A stretch of DNA of 64,000 bases, taken from positions 19,885,035-19,949,034 of the forward strand of contig CM028903.1 in the NCBI GenBank assembly GCA_016801885.1, written 5' to 3'. Below are positions 48,103 through 61,260 of this stretch, piece by piece. The notes beneath the pieces are model-generated. The model ran no database searches and was not told where the DNA came from. It saw nothing but the letters and a program-made list of their open reading frames with translations. The stretch comes from Toxotes chatareus. Lineage: Eukaryota > Chordata > Actinopteri > Toxotidae. Each line of letters starts with the position of its first letter. The stretch's first letter is position 1. A program made the position numbers and the translations under genes.

Positions 48103-50195
48103 CTTGTATAAGCTCTACAGCAGCTGCCAGATTGTTGTTTCCACTGTATTTTCAATGAAGAGAAATTCTACACTGGCTGTGCTGGGTTGAGATTACGAAT
48201 GATCATGGCAGTTGAATGGTATCCATAGTAACAACTGTCCTTGGTCCCACAACAAATGCAGAAGACCACAACTCATGACCCTTTTAGACTCCTTTATGTC
48301 TATTATGTCTGTTTACACTCAAGATGCGAGCTTTGATATTAGCATTGTAAATTTCAGCTGGTGATTCATCAAGGATACGTGGGTGACTTTGGTGTCTACT
48401 ACATTCTCATCACAATATACTAACTTGTCTGTCTGTTTTTTCAAAAATGCAATAAAATAATTTAATCACAGAACACACCATGACCTGGTGTGTTCCCACA
48501 GAGATGCACTGCTCCTGACTCAAATGATGAGCTCTGAGGCCAATGTGTGGTACCGTTAGCTTCAAGCAGTAATCATGCTGAGCTGATTTGATGTTGCCGT
48601 GGGTTTGTTGGGTTCAAGGCTGCATTGTGCTTTCAGAGATTGTCATGCGGTTAAAGTGGCACATCAAACAACCGAAAGGGCTTTTAAATGTCACTTCTAG
48701 GTCTGAACTATAATTGGTTATTCAGCTGTTTTGTCCAGACTTTTAAATTTGTCCCTCTATAACTGCTTCTAACCTCACTTTTCTGTCTATCCCTGGCCCA
48801 GGCTGCAGTGTCTCAGCTAACATTTATTGCCAGTTATGGACTCTATGAATAATTGATCCCAATTCTATTTAAGATCCTGACGAGGACAAATGGTACGGGG
48901 CTACACTGGCCAATATTTCTCCCTCCACTGCCCTAATAGGAGCCCTCTTTACCCGCCCTACTGCAGTTATTTTTCCTCCCTTTCATATTCCCTCTCTTGT
49001 CTTCCCCTTCGTTTCCTTTTCTTTTAGTGTGCTGTACCAAATCCTTGACACTATTTTAAGAACTGGAACCATTCCAGACGGTATGAAGGGTATTATGGAG
49101 GCGTAGCTGCAGCACCATGACGGATGATGCCAGGATTTATCTCTGTGGTTTTGTACTGGACTGGCCCTTTAGTGTCACAACCAGAGAGATCATTTGGAAA
49201 CAACGACACAGGACCATAGTACATCTATTAGTGATGTGAGGCGAACACTACGATCAATGCTTATTACATTGAGCCTTTGTGTGTGTGGAGGTAGCCCAAT
49301 TTATTAAGTGTGTGTATATTGTTTGGCTGGAGGGACGAGGTACAGTAGATCATCCACATGAGAGTGTCACTGTGGCCAGACCAGAGAACGGGCTGGATCC
49401 AGCTTCAGAAGCGGTGGCAGATCATTAGAGTGTGCACATGCTGCAGGGAAGACAGAGGATATGGATCCAATGGACTGCAATGGACACACACACACACACA
49501 CACACAGGTAGGCATGTGATTCACTCCAGCACCAACCATAATGAGCAGTTCACTCCATGATGTAGCATTTATCTTGCTCTTTCTAATGTGAAATCACTGG
49601 ATGGGTTCAGTGGAACACAAGTGTTTGAAGCTCAGTACTGAGTATCCCTGTAGAAGTTTATACTATCTGCTTTGGTACAGTATATTGCATTTCAGACTGC
49701 CCTGGCATTTGCTCAACAGTCCGATATGAGATATGAGAGCTTTGTGAAAGGAAGGTGGCACACTGACAGAGTTCAGGAACTTGTTTTTTCTTTTTTTTTT
49801 TTTAAGCAAACCTGCCTGGTATCACTCACTGACAGCTGGGGTCCTGCACTCATTATGTTATAAACAGAAAGGTGGCTACTACATGATGACTTACATTCAG
49901 GAACCTGGTCTTTTCATCAGTCTCTCTCCTCTAGCTCTCTCTTTCCTTTCGTGTGTATCTCTAACTTGTGAGTAATCCACACATGATTTTATAATGCAAA
50001 TAAGACAGTTTCACAACAACATGGTCTTATTTTGAGGCTATGACAACACATGATAAAAAAAAAAAAAGAGCACAACATGGCTCATAGTATGTGGTTGTGG
50101 AGCGAGTAATAGAAAGGAAACATTTTAGAGAGCACAGGAAACAGTTGGAACTATACAGCTTCATCAATTTGTGGTTTGTTCAAGTAAAATGAATA
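48103..50195. other. Intergenic DNA with a candidate conserved block
   Basis: About 48780-48990 is high-complexity with TTTATTG and AATAATTGAT homeobox-like words and may be a regulatory element. A CA run is at 49484-49506 and poly(T)/poly(A) at 49789-49803 and 50056-50067. No gene. Confidence 0.3.
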
Positions 50196-50716
50196 AACCT
50201 CCACTGACCTCCACTGGCTGCCCAAATCAAATTCATGCCACTAACGTTTGCCTACAGAGTTAACAGTCTTCACCCATCTACTTGAACTCAGTCATACAGG
50301 CTTATGCTCCTTCTCAGCCACTGCACTCCTCCAAGGAATGTCGTCTGGCATTTCCATCCCTGCACGCACGACATCACACCGATCACAGTTCTCGTTCGTG
50401 GTTCCCCGATGGCGGAACGTGCTACGAAATGTTATCAGAGCAGGGGCGTCCCACTTCAAGAATCTCTTAAAGATTCGTCTCTTCCGAGAGCACTACCTCT
50501 CCAAACACCTCACAGATGCCCTAAGATGCCCACCCTAGTGCCTACTGTGCACTTTCAACTCACTTCTTTAGCTGATCTCCTTGCACTTCGTCTGATTGAA
50601 TAGATTTAGTACTTGGTACGTTATTCAAGGTCTCCTACTGTACTGAAGTTTTAATGTTGGCCTTCACTTGGAAGTCGCTTTGGATAAAAGCATCTGCCAA
50701 ATGAGTAAATGTAAAA
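50196..50716 (+). mobile_element. L2-like LINE relic with 3' tail
   Basis: Starts with 'ccactggctgcccaaatcaa' (reverse-transcriptase HWLPIKF-type text) and continues through a frame reading SFVVPRWRNVLRNV and HFKNLLKIRLFREHYLSKH, the usual C-terminus of such ORFs. It ends with the diagnostic tail 'cgctttggataaaagcatct' then 'gccaaatgagtaaatgtaaa'. About 520 bp, 5'-truncated, frame mostly open at 50248-50538. Confidence 0.75.
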
Positions 50717-53638
50717 TTACCCTGAGGTTGACTGACAGCAGCAGCACTGTGCACTGCCACATTAAGAAGCCACAGCATCTCAGCTCTGCTACATCTTTGT
50801 CCTACAGTGTGATTTCATGCACTTAAAGCTTTTTGGTTTGTTACACTTTGAATTTTGCCAGTAAAATGTAACTGCTGAATTCTTCCAGGAGACAAACATC
50901 TTCAGCAGAAGTGAAGAGAGCTGCCATGTTTTTTAGTTTGAAAAAAGTTATATTTCACACAGAATTCATAGCAAATTGATCCTACTTAAGATAGTCAAAA
51001 ACTAGACAGCTTTCTGTAACAGATGGATTTTGCTGTCTATCTGAAGTCTGACTATTTGTTAAATCTAAGACATTGTCAAAGTCCATTGTAAGACTGGCCC
51101 TATATTGGACATTTCCACACCTTATGATTAATGACCAATGTCAGCATTCAGTGCCAATGCAGGTAGTAGTAGTGTGTCCTCGATGTAGTGAGGCAGAAAG
51201 TAAGGGTGTGGAGGTCAGGGATGGTGGATGGGCCTGTAGCTTGTCTGACTATCATGAAGAGACCTGAGTTTGCATCACAGACCTGAAACGTTTGCCTTTT
51301 TTCTTGACCTTAACCACAATCTTTTCTTAACACTTAAGTCTTTTAAGCACGTTGTCATTTGGGGTCACCTACACAAAAAATGCATTAACATTCATTTGTA
51401 TAGATTTCACGAAATCTATATTCAATAAATCTTGAATACAAGAATGCAAATATCTTAGTGTGTATATACTCTTTGTACTTCTATGGATTTGACAGCTATA
51501 AAGAAGAAGTATGACACAACACTGACAGTGGTTAATCAACACAAAAGGCTGGCTCCTTGGATTCCTGTGTAATTTGATATTGAAAGCTTTTTGTTTACCG
51601 GCCTGAGTGTAGAGAACACAGCCCTCAAAACATACCAGAGTGTGCAACCCTAGAAGAAACACTTGTGTAGTTCAAGTTTACATGAGTACATTTTTATATT
51701 CTTTTTATTTTATGTTTTATAGTAGGTTCTCCTCCTCAGTCATAGGAACATACATATTTATATTCCATGCCACTTCCCAACAATAGATCTGCCTACACTC
51801 GTGTCAGAGTGATTATCACATTCAGTGTGGCACACCGTTATGAAACATACTGAAGTGACTTCTCAGCGCTCAATGCTAATCGCTAGACCTCTCTGATAAC
51901 TCCTCCAAGAGACAAAGAAGTATGTTGTGAAGCAGCTTCATTTACATGCTGAAGGTTTCAGAGAAAAAGAAAAAATAATAAAATAAATAAAAATGCAGAG
52001 AGAGATCGAGAAAGACGACTGCAGAATTCATGTGGTGAGATCACACCTTGAGCACATTTGTGTTGGTCCCAGTCATGACAAACACTGCACTTCTCAGTTG
52101 TGTTTCTTTTAGGACACATGAGAACCAAAACTTGCAAGCTAATTTGTAATCTGTATTCCTATCAGTGGTTAGATTTACAGTGGTGGGGCAGACATATACT
52201 GGAAGCTGTTGGAAATCATCCAGACTGCCTCATTTTATGTGTTTTGTAATGCCATTAAACTCTTGAGCTTAGCTGGTTCTGAAAAATACAAAATGACAAT
52301 GGCATTTGAATTAGGTACATCAAGTGAAATAAAAAAATGATGTTCTATGTTTGAATTTTGCCTCTAAAAATATCAGACTAGAGTCTAAATAAACTAAATA
52401 CATAAATACATAAAATAAGTAAATATAGTATAGCTCATTGGGCCATAGTACATGATATTTTCTTTATATTCCCACTGTGACAGCATGTTTGGGGTTGTTT
52501 TCACCTTGGGAGTCTGTGTTTGGTATGTGTGAACGTGGCAAAATGTGGTCCTGGGGACACCTACTGTGGTGGGAACTACCACAGAGGTGTGTAGCTGAGA
52601 TCAAAATGACGGCAGAGTTTGAAGATTGGTGTGGTTTGAGCAAGGGCCCCCTCACTTAAAGCACCTAGCCCACTATATCCCAGTTTCAATCATTCTCATC
52701 CACTCTAGACATAATGGCTGTGTATATACCAAACTAATGCAGTACACAGTGAAAAAAACAAAACAAAAACAGTGACCAAAAAAAAAGTCACTCCACTCAG
52801 GCTCAGACTCAGGCATGAAGGAAAATCCTACTGAAGCTGCCTTTTCATTGGAAGCAAAGCCATGCTCTTTGCACCAGTTTCATCTTTCCGCGTTGGGTCC
52901 CCTCTGAAGTGATTTATTTATAGAACCATCTGCATGTAAACATACAGGCATGCATCTTCTGCAACACAACTCTCTACCCCCTCTGTGTTCCAACAATACT
53001 GGATTCTAACCTGAGTATTTTGGGTTCAGCTGTGACAACCGTCTCTCCTCCGGCATACATGTGGGATGGTTTGTGTGCGAGTGTGTGTGTTGAAGACTGT
53101 GTGTGTGTATGTGGCAATGTGATAAAAGACAGATGTCAGAGCTAGACAGAGATAGCATGAAGAGGGGGAGAGTGGGCCAACCTCGGCCAAGTCGCTTGGA
53201 GTGGGTGGAGAATAAGCGAGTCGGAGATAGCAGCAGAGTGGCATATGTATAATTGACAACCTATGCTTCCTCTCCATAGAGTTTATGACATTTTCTTCTG
53301 TAATCTACTTTTTCTGGCCAGCACAGAAGATGGTCGTGGGCTGGGTTGTGAGTCAGCGGCTTGGATGGAAATGGCAGGGCAGTGCATAAGCTTGGCAAGC
53401 AATTTTTTTTTTTTTTGGCAGCATTTCACTTTCACCAAGAAGCAGGTCTGTCACTGATAAAAGTAGTAAGGATGGGAGGCACTGGGATGAGGAGACACTG
53501 ACCTGAAGCCAGTGCAGGTATTTTGTTTCAGTTATTGTGGGTGTGATCTAAATAGATGCTGATGTGAATGATGGAAAGAATGAATGAAAGGGAATAACAG
53601 ATGAAAGTGGTCATGATTTGGTGCTGCTGATTCAGTAT
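50717..53638. other. Intergenic DNA, no gene seen
   Basis: AT-rich throughout, with poly(A) near 52752-52785 and poly(T) at 53403-53416. No frame, splice pattern or repeat family could be supported. Confidence 0.45.
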
Positions 53639-53680
53639 CAAATATACACCGATCAACCACAACATTACACACATATATAT
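53639..53680. repeat. Fragment of a dispersed repeat
   Basis: 'atacaccgatcaaccacaac' followed by 'attacac' is a diverged form of the 'accgatcagccataacatta' phrase found in many animal interspersed repeats. Too short to classify; followed by an AT dinucleotide-rich run to 53700. Confidence 0.35.
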
Positions 53681-55399
53681 TTGTATATATGTATATATAG
53701 TAGAGCAGAGGGGTGCTCTTTTCCGCATCGGTGCACTCATCTCCCAGAATGCCTCACCACTTAGACAGGTGTAGGTGCTTAAGCCACCTAATTGCAACAG
53801 GCCAGAACTTGAGAGGAGAAGAAAGAGAGCGAAGAAACAGAGTGTGGACTGGAAGGAGCTGGAAACACAGACTTTAAAGAGACAACATGCCCTCGGAAAA
53901 GTACTCTTTATATCTAAGAACTGTTCAAGTGGAAAAAGATATGTTACGTGTTTAAAGAAGCATTTTCCTCCTCCAGGATGTTTTTAATTTGGTATTGGAC
54001 TTTGGTTTTGATTGAAGAAATGAGCTGAGTTGCTTGCTGATACCTTGATTACAGGAGATTAACCTTCATCTTCATGTGAACCTTCCCTTTGTGCCTGATT
54101 TTTAAGTTAAATTGCTCTGTACTCATTTTACTCATCAAAGTAATTACATGGTGACGTCAGAGAAGTCTGATGGGGAAACACTAGCAACCAGATGATCAAA
54201 CTGCTTCTACATCTAAGTTAGTCAAAGTTAGTTGGAGCAAACATTATCTACACCACTTTATCTGGAGTGGACTTTGTGCACACAGCCACTGTACACTGAA
54301 CTGTAAACTTGGATTTATTAAGAAAGCTCAGAGCTATGTTCCAAGATGGCACTCCATTCACTGCAAGCTTTAAAATCTTCCTTGCTTTCATGTTTCTGGG
54401 CCCATAAACCATGTGCATTACAGACTTCCTCTGGCTCAGCGAACAGTTGCTGCTACTGCTTCTGCATCTGCTGCTCGGCAATTAAGATGCTCTGTACTTT
54501 TAATGGGCTGTAGCTACTGACTACCTCAGATGCTACATCTAATCTTGATCACACACCACAGGCTGCTGCTGTCCACCATCTGTGATCTCATGCATGCAAC
54601 TATGAATAGAGCAAGTTTAAAACAGAGGAAATGGTTAGCAATAGGCCATGTTTAATATAGCAAGTTTTGCTTGCACACTGTTCACTGCTTCAGACCGAAT
54701 AATCAGCTTGATGTTGCTGCAGGTTCGTTTCTCTCTAATTTCACATCTCGGTTCTCTGCTGGTGAAGAGGTGTGTATTTCAGGGAACCCAGACAGTAGTA
54801 AAATCAGCTTCTGTGTCATGGTAAGCCGCAGGGGAAAGTTTAAAGAGTTGAGCAACAGTTCCAACAACAGCAAGAATAAGCGCACAAATTCATATGAGCA
54901 GCAGCCAGCCTCCACAAAATGGAAGAAAACTTGGAAGCAACAAAACAGATGCAACACTGGTCGAGCAATTTTTGTTTAGAGTAATACATTTGTGGTAACA
55001 ACACTGATGTTGTATGAAACCAAGATGAATTTTTTTTTGCTCTCAGCAGAGTTACAGTAAGGCCTGCTGTAGGTCACACTCACCTTGCCTTATGGTGTTT
55101 GTGATCTGCCACCCATCAGCCTGTGTGTCCACTGGTTAAATCAGCCCATAGCACCTTGTCCTGTAAAAAACACACAACAAATCCACACTGATAACCTACA
55201 TGGATACTGATACACATGCGCACCCACATGCAGAAACACGGAATATTGTGCTTACCAATACAAAAACAGAACTATGTTTATTCTCTATTACCCAACGAAC
55301 ATAGGGAAACTAAACACACACAAGCTGTCTGTCTTACTTTCAGCAGCCCTTATCTGAACGCATGGGACACACCAGAAAGAGAAAGAGCACCAAACGCAT
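53681..55399. other. Intergenic DNA, no gene seen
   Basis: No homologue or splice structure recognised. An open frame at 54671-54979 (+) reads as asparagine/serine/lysine-rich low-complexity text and is not supported as a gene. Confidence 0.4.
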
Positions 55400-55700
55400 C
55401 AAGAAGATTAACTAGATTTTCTCTCTTTCTCCATCTCACTTGTCTTTTTCTCCTCGCTCCACCTCTCCATCTCTCTCACCTAGCTTAACTCACTTTCTCT
55501 CACCTTGTTTTGTTTGTTATTCCATGCATTGCAATTTCTCTCACCCCCCCCTCTGCCTTATTTCCCCCTTCTACTTAGCAGCTACCTCTCTGCTTGCACT
55601 TCTCCTCCATCACCTGTTTCTTCTATCACAGCAATGTTGCCTCAGCTCTCCCATGCTGTTCTCTCTCCCTCCCCTCCATTCTCTTTCTTGAATCTAACTC
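55400..55700. other. Pyrimidine-rich stretch
   Basis: About 300 bp in which the + strand is strongly C/T-biased ('ctctctttctccatctcact' and similar). It explains the serine/leucine/proline open frames here. No gene. Confidence 0.6.
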
Positions 55701-55879
55701 ATCACGCTTCTAACCATCCAGCTAAGCGTGCATTGTTTTTTTGCACCATGCTGTTCCACATCATGGCGTACAGTGTATGCTGAACTCCCTCGTCTCTCTC
55801 AAAGCGTTTTATCTCCCGGTACAGTGCTTATCTGTGGTCTCTGGGAATTGTATGAAGCAAATTGAGCAGGTGGAGATAG

Positions 55880-56060
55880 GTAGGGATTGTGTATTGTTTA
55901 TACCCATTTAAATGCAGGCATTTACATTCTTCCAGGTTAACCAATTAAGTTATGCTATGTGCTTAATTAGCATAAGTGGTATGGCGTGCAATTAAAGCTT
56001 CCCTTTTGCAGCTCCACCTGCAGGAATGATAATTACAAATACATGGGAGTGATGAGTTCC
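55880..56060. other. Candidate homeodomain-rich non-coding element
   Basis: High-complexity block with clustered TAAT/ATTA cores. AATTAAG (55943-55949) and CTTAATT (55962-55968) form a perfect inverted repeat over a 12-nt spacer; further ATTA-type sites lie at about 55991 and 56031. Typical of developmental enhancers, but no alignment is available. Confidence 0.35.
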
Positions 56061-57309
56061 TTCCTCAGTCTTTTGTCACTTCTCCTAGTTTTGCATCAGT
56101 GTGGCTTGTCTGAATGGATGCATATTTATAAAGATCTTGGAGGCATAGATATAAGCTACATGTGATTTTTAGCGTAACACTATCCTTAAGGGGGTGGATG
56201 TACTACGCAAATACACTAATGTGAGCCACCCACTGACAGCAAATCTACTGAGGCAGTATTTCTCAGCATGCACAAAGACACACACACACAAACTTGAAAG
56301 AAATGAAATTCCTGATGAAAGCAAACATGTTAATCAAATAAGTTCAATTTTCAGACCAAAGTAAAAGGATTTGCCCCCTGGCACACTGGAGAAGGTTATT
56401 TGATTTTTGAATATGAAGTGATTTTTCTCCCTCGTGCTCTCACAACATGTCATTCTCCTCTGAAAGTCTGTGATTGGCTCAGCTTGACTGAAGGAAGTCA
56501 TTTACACGATTTTATTTTGTTAATAGAGAGTCGGCAGCCCAACCCCTCAAGCATTTTATTGTGAAAAAATAAATAAATAACGGGCAGATAAATGGACATT
56601 TTTATTGTACTCCTAACGTTAAAGCAATACAAACAGCTTTGCAGTGTCCTGTACTCATTCACAAAAACATTCCAATGGAGGCATAGTGAACATAGTGAAG
56701 AGGTTTTGAAACACCAACCAAACATCCTGTTTTAACACCTGCATCACCAACATCAGGTTGACAAAAGATAAAATCATACACACACTTTTAAAATAGTTTG
56801 ATGACCGAATGACGAACATCTGGTATTTCCTGGTAATCCGAATCATGTTTACACTGGTCCATACTACCTCCAGTAAACAGCTGTATGCCTGCGCTTAAAG
56901 TCCAATACTGCCTTCTCCTGCCTACTCAGCTTATATATGTTATCAAACTCACTCTCTGCCATAAAAATGAAAGCATTACAACATTCAGTTTCAAAGTCAC
57001 TAGAGCACCAAACAAAGATTAGCTGTAAGTAGTGCAGGTGGTGACTGACTGATGTTATCCCCTCGGGTTTAAGGTAGTTGTATGTACTAGCTGCTGAGAC
57101 CATTCAGTACTACCATACGATCCTGTACACTTGACTTGACTCGGCTGCAGCTAATAATGATACTTGCAGTTCCTTGAAGCTTCCTGTACATGACAAGCCG
57201 CAGACCATATACCAAAGAATGCCAAAAACAGAGACTCACTTCTTGTTAACCAATTAGCTGGTTAGCCTTTGGAGAGACTCCCTGCTGTAGTTTTAAGTTA
57301 GCGTTAGTG
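56061..57309. other. Intergenic DNA, no gene seen
   Basis: AT-rich. A frame at 56864-57103 (-) shows no recognisable domain. Nothing else supported. Confidence 0.4.
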
Positions 57310-58290
57310 CCTGCATCAGCCCCACAGTTCTCTAGCACCTGCTCAACCTGAGCCTGTGCCTGAAAAGAGCCTGTGAGTTTTGGACAACCTCTTGTTTGGT
57401 CCCAGTCCCCAAAAAAGCTTGTTTGACTGCCTTAAAATGACTACAAACCAGTGGTCCTGACTTCCAACATAATGGAGACCATGGAGAGTCTGGTCCTGGA
57501 ACACTTAAGACTCCTGGTGGTTTTCTCACTGGACACCCTGCAGGTTGCCTATCAGCCCCATGCTGACATGGTTGATGCAATCATGTACATGCTGCAGAGG
57601 GCCTACTCTCTCCTGAAAAGAGCAAGCGGCGCTGTGAGAATAATTTTCTTTGATTTCTCCAGTGCCTTCAATACAATTCAGCCCACTCTGCTAGAAGGAA
57701 GTTGGGAGAAATGCAAGTCGGCTCTGGCACGACAACATGGATCACAGTCTACCTGACAGGAAGACCACCAGAGGCTTCAGGACTGTGTGTCAGGGACAGT
57801 TGGACTAACACAGGAGATCCTTAGGGGATGGTGCTGTCTCTCTTCCTCTTTACATTGTACACTTCTCATTTCAGAGTCAGTCTCAGAGACCTGTTACCTG
57901 CAGAGTTTTTCTGATGACTCTGTGGGGTGTACGGTTTGGGGAAGGGAGGCAGAATACCAGGAGTTCGTGAGCCGCTTTGTGTCCACAGGAAGGGCCAAGA
58001 CAGACTGTACTTCCCGAGGAGGTCGAGGCCCTTTAACATCTCTCAAATATTCAAGAGTCCACAGTAGCAAGTCTGGTATTCTATGCTTTAGTGTGCTGGG
58101 GGTGAGGGATCAAGGTGAGGGGTGCTAAGAAACTCAACAAGCTCTTCAGGTCAGGAACTTCCTCAGGTCAGCCCTGTCCTAGATTCTCCTGTGGACACTC
58201 TGAGGTGACGGAGAGGACAATTCTGTCCTAATTAAGAACTGTTATGGAGAACCACAACCACCCTCTCCACAGCAGAACAGACCTGCCTAC
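57310..58290 (+). mobile_element. Rex1/jockey-like LINE, reverse-transcriptase relic
   Basis: Translated pieces in shifting frames give VVLTSNIMETMESLVLEHLR (fingers), QVAYQPHADMVDAIMYMLQR, then the catalytic-region motif IIFFDFSSAFNTIQPTLL. Further on come the LFLFTLYTS region and SFSDDSVGC (the FADD-type active-site block, here FSDD). Later text matches the 'LYFLRRLRSFN' and 'CWGG' regions. At least two frameshifts and several stops make it inactive. It is the same family as the copb2 intron 11 copy and supplies the part that copy lacks. Confidence 0.8.
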
Positions 58291-60899
58291 CTACTTACCT
58301 ATTATCTATGTTCGCATCATGTCTAGAAGAACTGAGTATAATCTTCAGTTTCTATAACTCTTGTGCCTTTTTACCTAAATGAATCAACGCTTCCTCCAGA
58401 ATTTTCACATTTACAACCATGCAGCCTTCCCTTTATAGGTAGGCTTTTAATTTGAAAAATAATCAAGAAGTTGTTGATGGCAGCTTAACACAGAGAAAGT
58501 CAAAGAAGAACGACTGAAAGTAGAGCATGAAAACATGATTTCTGATCTCAGATCAGCACCATAGTGACTATAAGCCTGACTGTAGTTGTATGGACCACCA
58601 GGGAAATTGGTGCCAGAACAAGATATTTTGGGCTTTGGCTAAATAAGTACATGTTTGTGGCACCAGCTTCTTGTTGTTGTCTTTTGATGCAATTTCTTTC
58701 CAGTCAAAATACTGAATGTCACCAAACCTAGCCTCTGCTGGAATAAAAACTCCTGTTTTATTGTTGTTAGCGATTACAGTCACATAATGACACAATAGAA
58801 TGTAAGTTGCATATTCCAGTTAAAATCTGCAATTGGTTACAGTCTAGATACCATCTACCTATTACCATCTATTGGTTATGCTGTCTATAATGCATGTTTT
58901 TACTTTCTTCTTTTCTTTAGAGTTGTACTTCAAATCACCTAAAACAACAGAACAAATCAAAGAGGGAACTGGGCTCCAAGCCTGCCCCCCGTTCATAAGA
59001 AGAAACCAGGTCACATTTCAGCAGACTTGCCAGCGATGGCCAAAGTCCAGCCCAAAGGTATGTTCACAAACAGTGGTCACTTTGTCCTGTTCCAACTTTA
59101 AGCTCTCAGGAGTGTTGTCGCTCTTTGCTCTAAGCCCAGCAGGCAATACTCAAGATTGCAATGCTCTCCTCTGTTGAACCCGTTTATTTCTGTTGACAGC
59201 TTTATTATAGCTTTCCACTCATTTGCATAGGTAATCAGCCCATACTTTCAGAACCTGTTAAGATTTAAGACGGCAGCCACTAATTGGAAAAAGGAAGGCA
59301 ATAAAGCAACATCTGAGCTTGAGTTTCCAACTTTCTTTGCGTGGGACTAATAAAGCAAGGTCCCCGCAGCTTAGGACAGATTAACTTGTTTTGTTTTTTT
59401 GGCCTCAGATGAAACATATGAAGCGGGTTAATTGCCTTGGCCCAGCTGGTAATGGCAGAGAAATCTTCTAAAGCATATAATCTTTTCAAATCCATGGCTC
59501 TTCCACAATGCTGACTTCAACAGCCAGGAGAGAGAGACAGAGAGAGAGAGAATGACAGACGGAGACAGAAAGCAGCCTCACATTCGACAGCCATATCAAC
59601 TTCCTGTGTTTCCTGTGGTGGTATTTACCTGACTGCAACTTCACAGGAAGAGGAAGAATTCATTTGTCCATATTCATAACGATCCATGCTTGTCAAACAC
59701 TTACTATCCCACTTCATGCCCACACAAGCGCACATCCCATAGCCCTATGGGTCATTGTTCAGTCATTTTCAAACTACCAGCTGCACAGTGATGCTGGCGC
59801 AAACCCACACATGCACGTTTGCTCTGTGGGCCGTGAGAGCACAACTCATTGTAACTCCTGCCGTTGCAGAAATTGAAATTTTAATGAAGTGAGCGCAGCA
59901 GTGGTTGTCTCCTCACCCATTCCTGGTGTGGGAGAATGGCATTTTATCCACACTGCCCAAAAACGGACCAGAGATTTCATTAAAGATGGAGGCAGAAAAC
60001 CCCAGTCAACGGCTCCCCTCATAACCCCCGTCCTCTTTGTTCTTACACATACCATGTAAAGGAGAAGTCGGTAAACAATCATTGACCTCTCTCGCTTTCA
60101 CCATTTCTCTTTCACAGCTTCAGTCATGTTTTTGCACAGGGCAAGGAGAGGTCATCCTACTTTTAGCTCTACAGTCATGGATCTCAGCCACTTTCTGTGT
60201 GTCCATTCAGAAATAGATTTTTCAAGGGTACAATACAACATCCAAACATTTTGAGTAGATGTTGACACAGCAGCCTCAACCAGCAGCGAAAAGACTTGTA
60301 AAAACAGAGTCAAAATAAAAGTTGCCACAGAAGCCATAGTTGTGTCAAGCCAGGTTTATTTATACAGTCTCTCATCACAAGAGGCACATCTCCATGGACC
60401 TGCCTGCAGATCTGGACTGACTCATGAACAATCAATCACAAAACAAAGTGATGTAATCCCACATGCCAAGAAAATATAATCCTGCAAAATAAAACAAAGA
60501 CGAGGCATTGATATAACAGGCTGAGGGCAAAAATAAATAACTAAATAAATAACTAAAATAAAATAAAATAAATTTTAAAAAATAAAGCAAGCAAGAAAAG
60601 CAGCAGCAAGAGACTGAGGGTAACTTGGGGGCCAGTAAAGCCATGGAGCAAGTAAAAGAGGAAACAGAGGCAGACGATAAAGAACTTGGAAGAAGTACAG
60701 AAAGTGTAATTTAAAAATGACAAACGTCATATCCATGGTAAAAGGAAGGAGGTGACACAACACCACTATCAGATCATGCTGTGACACCTTCTCAGGGTGT
60801 TGAACAGGAAACGCTCGCCTCAGAAATGATTCAGACCCTGCACTTTCTACTCACGGTACTCTGGTGTAGTTTTAATTTGAAGTGGACAAAACTGAATTT
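58291..60899. other. Intergenic DNA with a candidate conserved block
   Basis: About 59215-59490 and 59840-60060 are high-complexity and enhancer-like in texture (ATTTGCAT octamer-like word near 59222, CTAATTGG at 59279). About 60340-60420 resembles a small repeat fragment. A minus frame at 58568-58795 is unrecognised. No gene. Confidence 0.3.
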
Positions 60900-61260
60900 G
60901 TTTTACCCATTAATCTACACAATGGAATAATCTTTAATGACAAAATAAAAACGTTTTTAATTTTTCTGCAAATTTACTGGAAGTCAAAAATCTCTCATTT
61001 ACAAATGAAATATTCAGACCCTTAATTTAGCCCTTTGTAGAAGCCTCTTTGGCAGCAATTAAAGCTGTGAGTTTTCTTGGCTAAACTTTACACGTTTTCT
61101 CACCTGGATTTGGGCAGTTTATCCCGTCCTTCCTGGCAGATCCTCTCAAGCTCGGTCAGATTGGATGGGAAGAGTCTGGGATCTACCACCTTCAGCTCTC
61201 TCTACAGATGTTCTGTGGGGTCTGAGTAGTCAAAGTACCCCCCCGGTAACATGATGCTGC
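60900..61260. mobile_element. Tc1/mariner element, first part
   Basis: Text matches a well-known fish Tc1/mariner consensus: 'aatgacaaaataaaaacg', 'agcctctttggcagcaatta', 'cctctcaagctcggtcagat' and 'aacatgatgctgc' at the break. It is the reverse complement of the transposase gene (transposase on the minus strand), badly decayed. The continuation is at 62384. Confidence 0.7.

Noticed and set aside
57332..57580. Minus-strand open frame opposite the LINE at 57.3 kb
   Set aside because: The plus strand clearly encodes reverse-transcriptase motifs; this frame is its shadow.
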